Under the pieces are notes generated by a model. It was not told where the DNA came from, ran no database searches, and worked only from the letters and a program-made list of their open reading frames with translations. Below are positions 45,187 to 54,003 of a stretch of DNA of 64,000 nt, piece by piece. Both the position numbers and the translations under genes were made by a program. Each line of letters begins with the position of its first letter. Position 1 is the stretch's first letter. The DNA is from JBDGYW01 sp964580055 (GTDB taxonomy: Bacteria > Gemmatimonadota > Gemmatimonadetes > Gemmatimonadales > GWC2-71-9), in the NCBI GenBank assembly GCA_964580055.1, contig CAZOJI010000003.1, positions 1 through 64,000 on the forward strand. Reading direction: 5' to 3'.

Positions 45187-46218
45187 CTATCCCAAAGCTC
45201 TGGCTGCCACATCAGCCGCCCTCTCCACCTCCTCTGTGGTGACATCCAGATGTGTCACTGCTCGAAGGCGCGTCGGTCCAAACGGAACCATTAAGACCCC
45301 GGCTTCGGCGAGCGTCGCAAGGGCAGATTCGGCGGTTTGACCCACAGCCTTGAGATCCAACATGACAATGTTGGTATCCGGGACTGTGGCCTGGACGTTT
45401 GGATGGCCATCGAAGCGTTCCGCAAGCAGTTTCGCGTTGGAGTGATCGACTTCCAGACGGCTCAGGTTGTGTTCGATCGCATACAAGCCAGCCGCAGCGA
45501 GAATGCCGGATTGACGCATTGCACCGCCAAAACGTCGGCGTACGTGCCTGGCTCTCGAAATCAGAAATGCGTCACCGGCCAAACAACTGCCTACAGGACA
45601 ACCCAGACCTTTTGACAGACACACCGAAACCGAAGATGCCCCCTTGGCAACTCTCGCAGGTGACTCGCCAAGAGCTATCGCAGCATTCCAGAGCCGTGCT
45701 CCATCCAGATGAATCGGCACGCCCAGTTCCCCGCCAAATCGCACCAGTTCGTCCCACACGTGAAGGGGCATCACCTTCCCGCCTGCGCGATTGTGAGTGT
45801 TCTCAACCGCTATCGCACTCAACTCTGGCTCGTGCTCGGTGTGACGCAACACAGACATGATCGAATTCGCGGTCAGGACACCGTCCGCAGTACTCACAGG
45901 TCTTATCTGAACACCGGACAGGCCAGCGACGCCGGCTTTCTCGTAGTGAATCAGATGAGCGTCCGCTTCGAGAATCAGTTCGGTGCCGCGTTGGGTGTGC
46001 AACCAGACCGCAGTCTGGTTTGTCTGTGTACCTGAGGGGAAAAACAGCGCCGCCTCCTTCCCACAGAGAGCCGCAACGGCTTCTTCGAGGCGTAGTGTCG
46101 TCGGATCTCCGTCCAGAATGTCGTCCCCGACCGGGGCCTCCGCCATGACTCGTCGCATCTCGGGTGCGGGACGAGTCACAGTATCGCTTCGCAAGTCGAT
46201 CATATCTTTGATATCCAT
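45187..46218 (-). CDS. ltaE: Low-specificity L-threonine aldolase
   Basis: This PLP-dependent fold-I enzyme of 343 residues cleaves threonine or allo-threonine to glycine and acetaldehyde. It begins DMIDLRSDTVTRPAPEMRRVM, carries FFPSGTQTNQTA and ENTHNRAGGKVMPL, and has the PLP lysine in SVCLSKGLGCPVGS. I chose the ATG at 46218 because GGAGG lies 11 nt upstream; the ATG at 46236 lacks a ribosome site. It heads the run trkA-trkH, with no obvious biochemical link. Confidence 0.93.
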   Translation of the reverse strand: MDIKDMIDLRSDTVTRPAPEMRRVMAEAPVGDDILDGDPTTLRLEEAVAALCGKEAALFFPSGTQTNQTAVWLHTQRGTELILEADAHLIHYEKAGVAGLSGVQIRPVSTADGVLTANSIMSVLRHTEHEPELSAIAVENTHNRAGGKVMPLHVWDELVRFGGELGVPIHLDGARLWNAAIALGESPARVAKGASSVSVCLSKGLGCPVGSCLAGDAFLISRARHVRRRFGGAMRQSGILAAAGLYAIEHNLSRLEVDHSNAKLLAERFDGHPNVQATVPDTNIVMLDLKAVGQTAESALATLAEAGVLMVPFGPTRLRAVTHLDVTTEEVERAADVAARALG

Positions 46219-46802
46219 CAGGACGCATGCCTCCATATCTCAAAATCGAGCTTTCTGTCACCGAATTCACAGCCAAACGAAAAAACAACACATGCGGTGA
46301 AATACATCCAAGACACGGGACGCACCAGAGGGATCGCGTTGCCGTCAGAAATCAGACGGGTGAGAGTCGCAGACTCCGTCAAGTGCTCAGCTTCCGATTT
46401 ATCGTCACCTCGGGGACAGTTCGCGCACCGGAGAGTAACGGCTTCGAAAGCCATGACAACGAGGGAGAATCGGACTTGGACAGTTGGCGACGGTTCTCTC
46501 GCACACCTCTAGGCGTTCCTCCACCTGGTGTCGAGCATCCGGCAACCTGGGACCGGCAGCAGGCATCCGATCCACAAATGGACGTGTCACCTCGTCTCCC
46601 ACGAAATCCAGCAGCCGGGCAATTGCGGCGGCTGGCAGCAGGAAGGTTGGTGCGGTTATCTGCGCATGGAGGGTGAGAACGCCAGCCAAAAGCGGTATGG
46701 TGTCGTCACAGGATGCAGCAGCATCGCTGCCTGCTGCGCCACGCGACTCCCCCCATCCCTTCTTCCGGCCAGCACTCAGTAGGGCGAGCGTATTTCCGCG
46801 TC
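46219..46802. other. 584-bp stretch without a secure gene
   Basis: This stretch lies between the aldolase start and the stop of the YtxH-like gene. It must contain the promoter of the aldolase-trkAH run. Several short open frames cross it on both strands. The only one with protein-like composition is listed separately at 46405-46689. No riboswitch motif (glycine or threonine T-box) could be recognised upstream of the aldolase. Confidence 0.5.
46405..46689 (-). CDS. Possible small protein or gene remnant
   Basis: This 94-residue frame starts at a TTG without a clear ribosome site. The part LPAAAIARLLDFVGDEVTRP and PRLPDARHQVEERLEVCERTV looks like real amphipathic-helix protein sequence, and the frame stays open upstream almost to the YtxH-like stop codon but has no ATG or GTG there. 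It could be a genuine gene with a non-standard start, a 5'-truncated remnant, or chance. No family recognised. Confidence 0.35.
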   Translation of the reverse strand: MAGVLTLHAQITAPTFLLPAAAIARLLDFVGDEVTRPFVDRMPAAGPRLPDARHQVEERLEVCERTVANCPSPILPRCHGFRSRYSPVRELSPR

Positions 46803-47273
46803 CTACTCGGTCTTTTCCTCGACCGGTTCGTCTTCCTCGTCCAGCCCCTCAGCGCCAGATGCGTCGTCTGCTGCGCCGCCCCCGGCACCCTTTCTCGCCT
46901 CACGAGCATCCGAGAACCGCCGTTCCAATTCCTCGCGCGCTGAATGAACGGTTTCCTTGCCCGCCTCAACTGCGTCGTAAGCGCCCGCACGTACTTCTGT
47001 GAGGCCACTGCGCGCAGTATCCAGACCTTCCTCGACCCGGGCTTTCGCCTGCTCGTAACCGTCTTCGATCCGGCCTTGAAGGTCCTCGGCAGAATCCTGC
47101 GCTCTGGAGCGCAATTTACGCCCCTTCGCTCTGAGGACTTCTCTGGTTTCCTCACCACTCCGAGGAGCCATCAAGAGCGCGATCCCCGCACCACACAACG
47201 CCCCCCAGAAAAACGAAGCGAGTCCACCTGAGCGTTCTACAATCACGACGGGACGGTTGTCTTCGCTTGCCAT
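46803..47273 (-). CDS. YtxH domain protein
   Basis: This 156-residue protein has one N-terminal helix with the YtxH signature FFWGALCGAGIALLMAPRSGEETREVLRAKG. A long charged coiled-coil region and an acidic, low-complexity tail (GGGAADDASGAEGLDEEDE) follow. YtxH-like proteins are associated with envelope or general stress, but the mechanism is unknown. The ATG at 47273 has AAGGAG 6 nt upstream and is preferred to 47306. Confidence 0.85.
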   Translation of the reverse strand: MASEDNRPVVIVERSGGLASFFWGALCGAGIALLMAPRSGEETREVLRAKGRKLRSRAQDSAEDLQGRIEDGYEQAKARVEEGLDTARSGLTEVRAGAYDAVEAGKETVHSAREELERRFSDAREARKGAGGGAADDASGAEGLDEEDEPVEEKTE

Positions 47274-47379
47274 GTACTCTCCTTGTGGTGACCCCGAATC
47301 AAACAATACGAGCGAACGCCGCAGCGGCGTTTTCGAACGCTGGTAACATTCTGAAAGTTACCTGTACAATATGGGCCCG

Positions 47380-48150
47380 TCAAAACGCAAGCTCCAACCC
47401 GTCGTAAGCCGGTTCGATCCCTGAGGGAAGCCGCTCCAAGAACTCGGCATGCGTGTGCCTGTGTGTCAGATGGGTGAGGTACGTGCGCACTGCACCAACG
47501 CTTTGGGCGAATTCAACAGCTTCGTCGATCGAGAAGTGAGTCGGATGAGAACGGTCGAGGAGGGCACTGACCACCAGGACCTTGAGGCCACTCAGCAGTT
47601 CGACGGTATCAGGAGGCACCGTCTTTACGTCCGTGAGATACGCCAGATCTCCAATCCGATATCCTAGTATGCATGCGTTGCCGTGACTCAGATTGAGCGG
47701 AATGACATTCAAGTCTCCAACGAGAACCTCCCGTCCGGACGCGATAGGCAAAGGAGACAGTTCTGGCTTCGAAGTGCCTCGTGGTGGCACGATATTCTTG
47801 TCGAATATGTATGGAAACCGTTGCTGCAGGCCACGGAGCACCTCGGGTCGACCGTAGACCGGCAGTGTACCACGCCGCATCGAAATCGGACGAAGGTCGT
47901 CAATACCATGCACATGATCAGCATGGTCGTGAGTATAGAACACGGCGTCTACGGTATCGATACCAGCGCTGAGGAGCTGCAAACGTAGCTCTGGGGGCGT
48001 ATCGATGAGCACCCGCGAATCCGCATCTTCCACGATCGCAGCGGATCTGGTGCGTGCATCGCGTGGATCGGGCGATTTGCACACGCGGCAATCGCACCCA
48101 ATCTGCGGTAGACCGAAAGAGGTTCCTGATCCCAGGATGATGATGCGCAT
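47380..48150 (-). CDS. MBL-fold metallohydrolase, PhnP-like
   Basis: This 256-residue metallo-beta-lactamase-fold hydrolase starts IILGSGTSFGLPQIGCDCRVC. The Cys cluster forms the extra structural zinc site seen in PhnP and relatives. The catalytic metal motif is THDHADHVHGID, with a later LSHGNA and a closing LTHLTHRHTH. PhnP cleaves 5-phosphoribosyl 1,2-cyclic phosphate, but no phn genes are nearby, so a broader cyclic-phosphodiesterase role is equally likely. Confidence 0.87.
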   Translation of the reverse strand: MRIIILGSGTSFGLPQIGCDCRVCKSPDPRDARTRSAAIVEDADSRVLIDTPPELRLQLLSAGIDTVDAVFYTHDHADHVHGIDDLRPISMRRGTLPVYGRPEVLRGLQQRFPYIFDKNIVPPRGTSKPELSPLPIASGREVLVGDLNVIPLNLSHGNACILGYRIGDLAYLTDVKTVPPDTVELLSGLKVLVVSALLDRSHPTHFSIDEAVEFAQSVGAVRTYLTHLTHRHTHAEFLERLPSGIEPAYDGLELAF

Positions 48151-48228
48151 CTCAGCGGTACGGAAGGCGAGCCTCGCCGAAGCGGCACCCTTCCTGGCGA
48201 ATAGGGGTCGATTGACGTCTTGGGGACA

Positions 48229-48996
48229 TCATTTGCGCGCCAGCACGAGGTCGGCCAGAGCCGGCAACGCGTTTGCTGCAGTGTCCGCTATCCAGACATC
48301 GGCTTCGTCGCTGATCGGCGTCCTGCTTGGGTTCACGTCGATCACCGGGCAGCCACGCCTCAAGGCAATCGAAGGTAACTCCGCGGCAGGATACACCACG
48401 GCCGACGTGCCGACAACGAGCAGCGCATCGCAACGCCCTACCGCCGCCCAAGCCCGCTCCACGGCATCCGCAGGAAGCATCTCGCCGAACCAGACGACAC
48501 CGGGCCGGACCATGCTGCCACATATTGAGCAGCGAGGGGGATCCACCTCGCCATCCTCACTGGCCTCGAGCTCCCTGAGCCCCGACGCATCGAATGGATG
48601 CCCGTTGTCGAAGCACCTGAACGCCTCGAGAGAGCCGTGCAACTCCACAACCCGACGGCTGCCAGACCTGCGGTGAAAACCGTCCACGTTTTGCGTGACG
48701 ACCAATAGATCTTCGAAAAGATCCTCAATCCGCACCAGAGCATGATAACCTGCGTGCGGTTCCACGCTATGCACCAGATTCCAACGCCACACATACCAAC
48801 CGAAGACTCGCGATGGCCTGCTGAGAAACGCCTGTGGATTGGCCAATTCTTGCGGGTCGAAGCGTGCCCAGAGCCCCGTCATAGCGTCACGGAATGTAGG
48901 CACACCGGAATCACGAGACATACCGGCACCGGTCGCAACCACGAGTTTCTGCGCGTCCGAGAGTATCGATGCAGCTCTTTCGAGTTCAGCTCCCAT
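48229..48996 (-). CDS. cobB: Sirtuin, NAD-dependent protein deacylase
   Basis: This Sir2-family deacylase has 255 residues. NAD-binding GAGMSRDSGVPTFRD and TQNVDGFHRRSGS are present, followed by the catalytic His in ELHGSLE. The zinc module is unusual: the first pair reads CFDNGH, with only one Cys, while the second pair CSIC is normal, ahead of VRPGVVWFGEMLP. The remaining NAD-contact sites (VVGTSAVVYPAAELP, DVNPSRTPIS) are intact. Probably active if His completes the zinc site. Confidence 0.93.
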   Translation of the reverse strand: MGAELERAASILSDAQKLVVATGAGMSRDSGVPTFRDAMTGLWARFDPQELANPQAFLSRPSRVFGWYVWRWNLVHSVEPHAGYHALVRIEDLFEDLLVVTQNVDGFHRRSGSRRVVELHGSLEAFRCFDNGHPFDASGLRELEASEDGEVDPPRCSICGSMVRPGVVWFGEMLPADAVERAWAAVGRCDALLVVGTSAVVYPAAELPSIALRRGCPVIDVNPSRTPISDEADVWIADTAANALPALADLVLARK

Positions 48997-49086
48997 CTTG
49001 GATCAACCTTTCAAACGGTATTCGTTACGAGGGCTTATCGGCACTCCGTATCTGTCAACGGAACCGCAGCGACACGAATGGCCTTT

Positions 49087-50310
49087 TCAGTCTCCCCTCC
49101 TACCGAATCTGCGTTGTACGTATTCGTTCAAGATCTCGATGAAGTCTTCGCCAATCCTATCGCCTTTCAGCGTTGTCGAAAGCTCGCCATCCACATAAAC
49201 GGGGGCTCTGAGCTCCTCAGCAACGCCGGGAAGCGATATGCCAATGTCTGCGTGCTGCGACTCCCCAGGCCCGTTGACCACGCAACCCATGACCGCCACT
49301 CGCATCCTCTCCACACCGGGAAACCGTACTTGCCAGGAAGGCATCTGCCGCCGCAGGTGAGCATCTACCTGACCGGCGAGTTCCTGGAATCCTTTGCTCG
49401 ACGTACGACCACATCCCGGACAAGCGGTGACCTGCGGAGCAAAACACCTGAGCCCAAGTGCTTGAAGGATTTCCTGAGCTACACGCACTTCCTCTGTCCG
49501 ATTTGCCTCGGCCGATGGGGTCAGAGAGACTCGGATCGTATCGCCAATTCCCTGATGCAGCAGCACCGCGAGGCCCGCTGTGCTGAACACGACTCCGCGG
49601 CTGCCGATCCCTGCCTCGGTGAGACCCAAGTGCAGCGGGTAGTCGGTTCGATCGGCCAACATTCCATACACATCAATGAGATCTAGTACTTGAGACATCT
49701 TGGCGGACAGGACAATGCGGTCATGAGACAGGCCGAGTTGCTCGCTCAATTCGGCCGACCGCACGGCGCTCTCAACCATTGCACGCAGGGTCACCTCCCG
49801 GGCGCTCGAGGGGGTAGCCGATCGCGCGTTTGCCTCCATCAACTCAGAGAGCAACCTCTTGTCCAGCGATCCCCAGTTCACGCCGATGCGAATCGGCCGA
49901 TCATTCTCGGTCGCGACCCTGATGATGGTTGCGAAGTTCTCGTCCCTGCGGCTACCTCCAACATTACCTGGATTGATGCGGTACTTCGACAAAGCTTTCG
50001 CACAGGCCGGATGCTTAACCAGCAGGTGATGCCCGTTGAAGTGAAAATCGCCGATGAGAGGTACGGTCACTCCCTGATCGGCGAGCCGTTCACGGATTTC
50101 GGGCACTGCGGCTGCCGCAACCGAATTGTTGACCGTCATCCTGACCAGCTCACTGCCCGCGGCAGCCAACGCGGCCACCTGTTCCACGGTTGCCCGCACA
50201 TCCGCTGTGGGTGTGTTGGTCATCGACTGCACCACGACAGGGTGCGCGGAGCCGATGGGCACGGCGCCTACATATGTCGAAACCGTGGGACGACGATTCA
50301 CGGGTGTCAT
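49087..50310 (-). CDS. ispG: 4-hydroxy-3-methylbut-2-enyl diphosphate synthase
   Basis: IspG (GcpE) is the iron-sulfur enzyme of the penultimate step of the MEP isoprenoid pathway. The N-terminal TIM barrel begins VPIGSAHPVVVQSMTNTPT. The [4Fe-4S] ligands are in CPGCGRTS and GCVVNGPGE, the typical C-terminal placement. About 407 residues with the ATG at 50310; a TTG at 50319 is also in frame. ispH and other MEP genes are not in the window. Confidence 0.96.
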   Translation of the reverse strand: MTPVNRRPTVSTYVGAVPIGSAHPVVVQSMTNTPTADVRATVEQVAALAAAGSELVRMTVNNSVAAAAVPEIRERLADQGVTVPLIGDFHFNGHHLLVKHPACAKALSKYRINPGNVGGSRRDENFATIIRVATENDRPIRIGVNWGSLDKRLLSELMEANARSATPSSAREVTLRAMVESAVRSAELSEQLGLSHDRIVLSAKMSQVLDLIDVYGMLADRTDYPLHLGLTEAGIGSRGVVFSTAGLAVLLHQGIGDTIRVSLTPSAEANRTEEVRVAQEILQALGLRCFAPQVTACPGCGRTSSKGFQELAGQVDAHLRRQMPSWQVRFPGVERMRVAVMGCVVNGPGESQHADIGISLPGVAEELRAPVYVDGELSTTLKGDRIGEDFIEILNEYVQRRFGRRGD

Positions 50311-50380
50311 CGATTTCAATATAGGTCAGTATCGCACGACAGCGGAGGACAACTTCGACAAAGCGACGCGCCGAGTTACC

Positions 50381-50734
50381 CTAGCAGGGATTGGCCCAAT
50401 CTACTTCGGACAACTCCTTGCATCTGGGGCAACGAGCCTCGTTCGCACCTTGAGCAATCGCCATGCGTGCGCGGCATAGAGGACAAACACCGTAGACAGG
50501 TCCGAGTTTCGCTGTGCTCGCGCGCAATGCGGCCTGCTCGTCCGGATTCCGGCTAACAACACTCCATTTCTTCGGTTGTTCATCAGTGAACTCGAGGCTG
50601 GAGCGATTCACGGGTCTGTTGGTCTTGTTAACGTCAAGCAATACAATCTCCGACTCACCGTCTCCCACCACTGGATACCATGCACCACGCCGGAGCCCGT
50701 GAGCCTCTTCTCTAAAGACGCGCGCCCATCTCAT
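50381..50734 (-). CDS. Small zinc-ribbon protein
   Basis: This 117-residue protein has a C-terminal zinc ribbon, CPLCRARM and CPRCKELSEVDW, spaced 12 residues apart. The N-terminal half has RGAWYPVVGDGESEIVLLDVNKTNRPVNRSSLEF, which looks like a short beta domain. The ATG at 50734 follows a GGAGGAAGG site; the longer frame to 50770 has none. It is 69 bp downstream of the ribonucleotide reductase gene. Function unknown. Confidence 0.75.
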   Translation of the reverse strand: MRWARVFREEAHGLRRGAWYPVVGDGESEIVLLDVNKTNRPVNRSSLEFTDEQPKKWSVVSRNPDEQAALRASTAKLGPVYGVCPLCRARMAIAQGANEARCPRCKELSEVDWANPC

Positions 50735-50803
50735 GATGCCTTCCTCCACGGAGTTGGGAAATGACTCCAAAGAAAGCTCGCGTAGCCTGAGGAAATCTGC
50801 ATA

Positions 50804-53302
50804 TCAGCCGCACTCGCTGAACCCGCATACGTGGCACTTCGCACATCCCTCGGCGTACTCCAGTTGGGAACCACAGTCAGGACAGGCACCGGCAAGTGTT
50901 TTTGCGCCCTGAACATCCATCTGCCACAACTCACCGGTCTCACCCGGAATCTGCTTCTGCCCGACAGAAACGGCAGCATCACCGGAGGTGTCATGCTCAG
51001 CTAACAACTCCTGCTGAATCCCCTGCTTGTCCTGCATCCATTTTTCCATGGCGATACCAATCGCGTCGGGCACTGATAGAACCTTGTTCGGGCCCAGCCC
51101 TGTAACCCGGTCAGATGATATTCCTCGCAGCTGACGGTGGACTTCCAGAATTGGAATGCCGGAACGAAGTGCCAGGGAGATCAGGCGTCCAATGGCTTCG
51201 ACGTCGGCCATGAGAGCACCACCAGCCTTACCAAGAGTCATGAAGACTTCGAATGGCTGGCCTTTATCATCCTCCGTGATCGTGACATAGAGGGTACCTA
51301 GAGGAGTCTCAACCCGCCTGGTCGAACCCTTCAGCAGTTCGGGACGTGACCGCTTGGCCCTTCTCTGCAGATTCTCCGCCTCACTTTCGTGCAACAGTTT
51401 CTTGGTGCGAGCCAGCTCCGCCTCCAGTTCGGCGTTCGTCGCGCGAAGCTCGGTTATCTGATCGTTCGGCCTGCGTCCCGTACCACCATCACCATTGTCG
51501 TCTGCCGCGTGCTTTGCACTACTGCCGGTGGCCAACACCTGCATGTCTCGGCTGCCGTCTCTATATACCGTCACTCCTTTGCACCCCAAGCGACAGGCGC
51601 GTTCGTAGATTTCTCGTACGTCCTCCTCGGTGGCATCCTGGGGGAAGTTGCAGGTTTTGCTTATTGCACTATCAGTGAATTCCTGAAATGCGGCCTGCAT
51701 CTCGATGTGCCACTCCGGGGTCACTTCATGAGCGGTAACGAATACTTCCCGCCATTTGCTGGGAACTTCGTCAAAGTGAATGTGGCCTGCGTCGGCGATC
51801 TTCTGGATCAGATCGCTAGAATACCAACCTTCCTGCTTAGCGATTCTCACGAAATCTTCGTTGACATCAGTCATGAGTGTTCCGGCCTGGCGCCGCTGGA
51901 ACGCCACGGCAAATAGCGGTTCGATGCCTGAAGAACACCCAGCCAGAATCGATATCGTTCCGGTAGGAGCAACAGTAGTGAGGTTGCAGTTCCGCAGCCT
52001 GCGCTGGGGCTGGACCCGTTCGCCGACCTCATCTCTCGCGCATGTCTCGTCCGGCCCCCATATGCTTCGCTTCCACTCGGGGAAGACGCCGCGTTTTGTG
52101 GCCAGTCGCTCGCTCTCGACTTTGGCCTCTTCGTCGACGAAGACCATCAGTTTCCGCGCCCAATCGACTCCTTCCTTGGAATTGTAGGGGACTCCGATCC
52201 TGATTAGAAAGTCAGCCCAACCCATTATTCCCAGACCAATGCGGCGGATCCGCTGTGCCAAATAGGCTATCTGCCGCAGGGGATATCTGTTGACGTCGAT
52301 AACGTTGTCGAGGAAATGGGTGCACAGATGCACCGCCCGACGAAGGCCTTCCCAATCGACGTCGCCGTTGCGTGCAAACTCACCAACATTGATCGAACCA
52401 AGGTTGCATACGTCGTAGGGCAACAGCGGCTGTTCCCCGCAAGGATTGGTAGCCTCATAACTACCCATGTGTGGCACCGGATTGAATCGGTTGGCCTGAT
52501 CAATGAAGAACACACCAGGCTCCCCTGTTTTCCAGGCACCGTGTACGATTCTGCGGAACACTTCAGGGGCATTCAACCGATCCACTACTTCACCGGTGCG
52601 AGGATGGATGAGTTCGTAATCCTCGCCGGCCGCCACAGCACTCATGAACCTCTCGGTGACAGCGACGGAGATGTTGAAGTTAGTGGTCTTGGACGTATCG
52701 TCTTTGCAACTGATGAACTCCAGAATGTCTGGATGGTCCACACGCAGGATTCCCATGTTCGCACCACGCCGCGTCCCTCCCTGTTTGACGACCTCTGTGG
52801 ACGAATCGTATAGCGACATGAAGGAAACCGGCCCCGAGGCGACACCCATGGTAGATCTCACCACATCGTTCTTGGGCCGGAGCCTCGAGAACCCGAAACC
52901 TGTACCGCCGCCGGATTGATGGACCAATGCCATGTTGCGCAGCGTGTCGTAGATGCCCGACTCACCGTTCGAAAGAGAGTCGTCTACCGGCAGTACGAAA
53001 CACGCGGATAGCTGCCCAAGAGGCCGCCCAGCATTCATCAGGGTGGGACTGTTCGGCATCCAGACGCGCGAAGCCATCAACGCGACGAACTCTTCTGCCA
53101 GGGCTTCTACGGCGCTCTGACTGGCGCCGTAATCAGCGTCAGCCGCCGCGATCGTGCGCCCAACGCGCCAGAGCAGGTCCTCCGGGCCCTCGGCAGGGTT
53201 TCCGTCGTCATCCTTTATGAGGTAACGGGCCTTGAGAACCGTTATCGCATTCTCGGAGAACTGGAGACCCACGCTTTTGCTGGGCTGTCTGGAGTTGACC
53301 AT
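50804..53302 (-). CDS. nrdJ: Vitamin B12-dependent ribonucleotide reductase (class II)
   Basis: This 832-residue adenosylcobalamin-dependent enzyme reduces ribonucleotides with or without oxygen. The substrate-binding segments NAGRPLGQLSACFVLPVDDS, SGGGTGFGFSRLRP and GGTRRGANMGIL precede NPCGEQPLLPYDVCNLGSIN, where the radical Cys and Glu sit. GTISILAGCSSGIEPLF follows. After a variable region comes a conserved NrdJ C-terminal domain (RVETPLGTLYVTITEDDKG), and the protein ends in a CxxC zinc ribbon, CPDCGSQLEYAEGCAKCHVCG. GGAG 6 nt before the ATG at 53302 supports the start. No intein is present. I found no cobalamin riboswitch upstream. Confidence 0.96.
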   Translation of the reverse strand: MVNSRQPSKSVGLQFSENAITVLKARYLIKDDDGNPAEGPEDLLWRVGRTIAAADADYGASQSAVEALAEEFVALMASRVWMPNSPTLMNAGRPLGQLSACFVLPVDDSLSNGESGIYDTLRNMALVHQSGGGTGFGFSRLRPKNDVVRSTMGVASGPVSFMSLYDSSTEVVKQGGTRRGANMGILRVDHPDILEFISCKDDTSKTTNFNISVAVTERFMSAVAAGEDYELIHPRTGEVVDRLNAPEVFRRIVHGAWKTGEPGVFFIDQANRFNPVPHMGSYEATNPCGEQPLLPYDVCNLGSINVGEFARNGDVDWEGLRRAVHLCTHFLDNVIDVNRYPLRQIAYLAQRIRRIGLGIMGWADFLIRIGVPYNSKEGVDWARKLMVFVDEEAKVESERLATKRGVFPEWKRSIWGPDETCARDEVGERVQPQRRLRNCNLTTVAPTGTISILAGCSSGIEPLFAVAFQRRQAGTLMTDVNEDFVRIAKQEGWYSSDLIQKIADAGHIHFDEVPSKWREVFVTAHEVTPEWHIEMQAAFQEFTDSAISKTCNFPQDATEEDVREIYERACRLGCKGVTVYRDGSRDMQVLATGSSAKHAADDNGDGGTGRRPNDQITELRATNAELEAELARTKKLLHESEAENLQRRAKRSRPELLKGSTRRVETPLGTLYVTITEDDKGQPFEVFMTLGKAGGALMADVEAIGRLISLALRSGIPILEVHRQLRGISSDRVTGLGPNKVLSVPDAIGIAMEKWMQDKQGIQQELLAEHDTSGDAAVSVGQKQIPGETGELWQMDVQGAKTLAGACPDCGSQLEYAEGCAKCHVCGFSECG

Positions 53303-53480
53303 AAAGGCTCCTGCGCCGCTCAAAGAGCGAGTTTTGGGTACTCGTAGATTGAGTATTGGCTATTTAGAAGGAACAAATCGGTGGCATGCGTCACCGCGCG
53401 GAAAGAGATATTAGGCACTCTAGACACCTGCGCAAGAGGAGTCATGACCAGCGACTCGGGGGCGGAAACGAGATTCAACA

Positions 53481-53996
53481 TCACAAACCTGCCACCGGTA
53501 ACATGGAATGCTTCAGCACTTTGCCCGACCTGTGGAGCCGTGCCAACTCCAGATAGTGCCGTACCGTTTCTCCAATACGCTTCCTCAGCTCGTCGTCAAC
53601 GTCTCTCACCACCTTCCCTGGCACACCTAATACCATGGAGCCAGGCGGCACCTCGGTGTCTTCAGTGAGCAGTGCTCCAGCTCCCACCACCGATCCCCTT
53701 CCGACCTTAACACCGTTCAGTAAAACCGCTCCCATACCGATCAGGCAGTCATCGCCTACCTCACACCCGTGAAGAATCGCCCTGTGTCCGACTCCCACTC
53801 GTTCCCCCACCGTGCACGGCAGATCAATATCGACATGCAGCACTGCGAGATCCTGGATATTGGTGTACGCACCGATGGAGATGGGAGCCATGTCAGCTCT
53901 CACAACCGAGTTGTACCAGACGCTCGACTCGACACCCATAGTCACGTCCCCCATGACAACGGCGCCAGGGGCTATGAAAACACTGGGGTCTATCAC
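53481..53996 (-). CDS. Gamma carbonic anhydrase-like protein
   Basis: This 171-residue left-handed beta-helix protein has the hexapeptide repeats of the gamma-CA/YrdA family (VVMGDVTMGVESSVWYNSVVRADMAPISIG in parts), with metal-ligand His in DLAVLHVD and VGVGHRAILHG. YrdA-like members form trimers and often have weak or no carbonic anhydrase activity. Its start is 7 bp from the stop of the upstream protein kinase gene, so it may be the last gene of that transcript. Confidence 0.9.
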   Translation of the reverse strand: MIDPSVFIAPGAVVMGDVTMGVESSVWYNSVVRADMAPISIGAYTNIQDLAVLHVDIDLPCTVGERVGVGHRAILHGCEVGDDCLIGMGAVLLNGVKVGRGSVVGAGALLTEDTEVPPGSMVLGVPGKVVRDVDDELRKRIGETVRHYLELARLHRSGKVLKHSMLPVAGL

Positions 53997-54003
53997 TGGA
54001 TGA

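Noticed and set aside
46221..46454. 78-codon minus-strand frame ending at the threonine aldolase start (TGATG overlap)
   Set aside because: Composition is not protein-like, no ribosome site, no recognisable domain; overlap is probably chance.
53303..53480. Cobalamin riboswitch upstream of the B12-dependent reductase
   Set aside because: No B12-box-like sequence was recognisable in the 178-bp gap.
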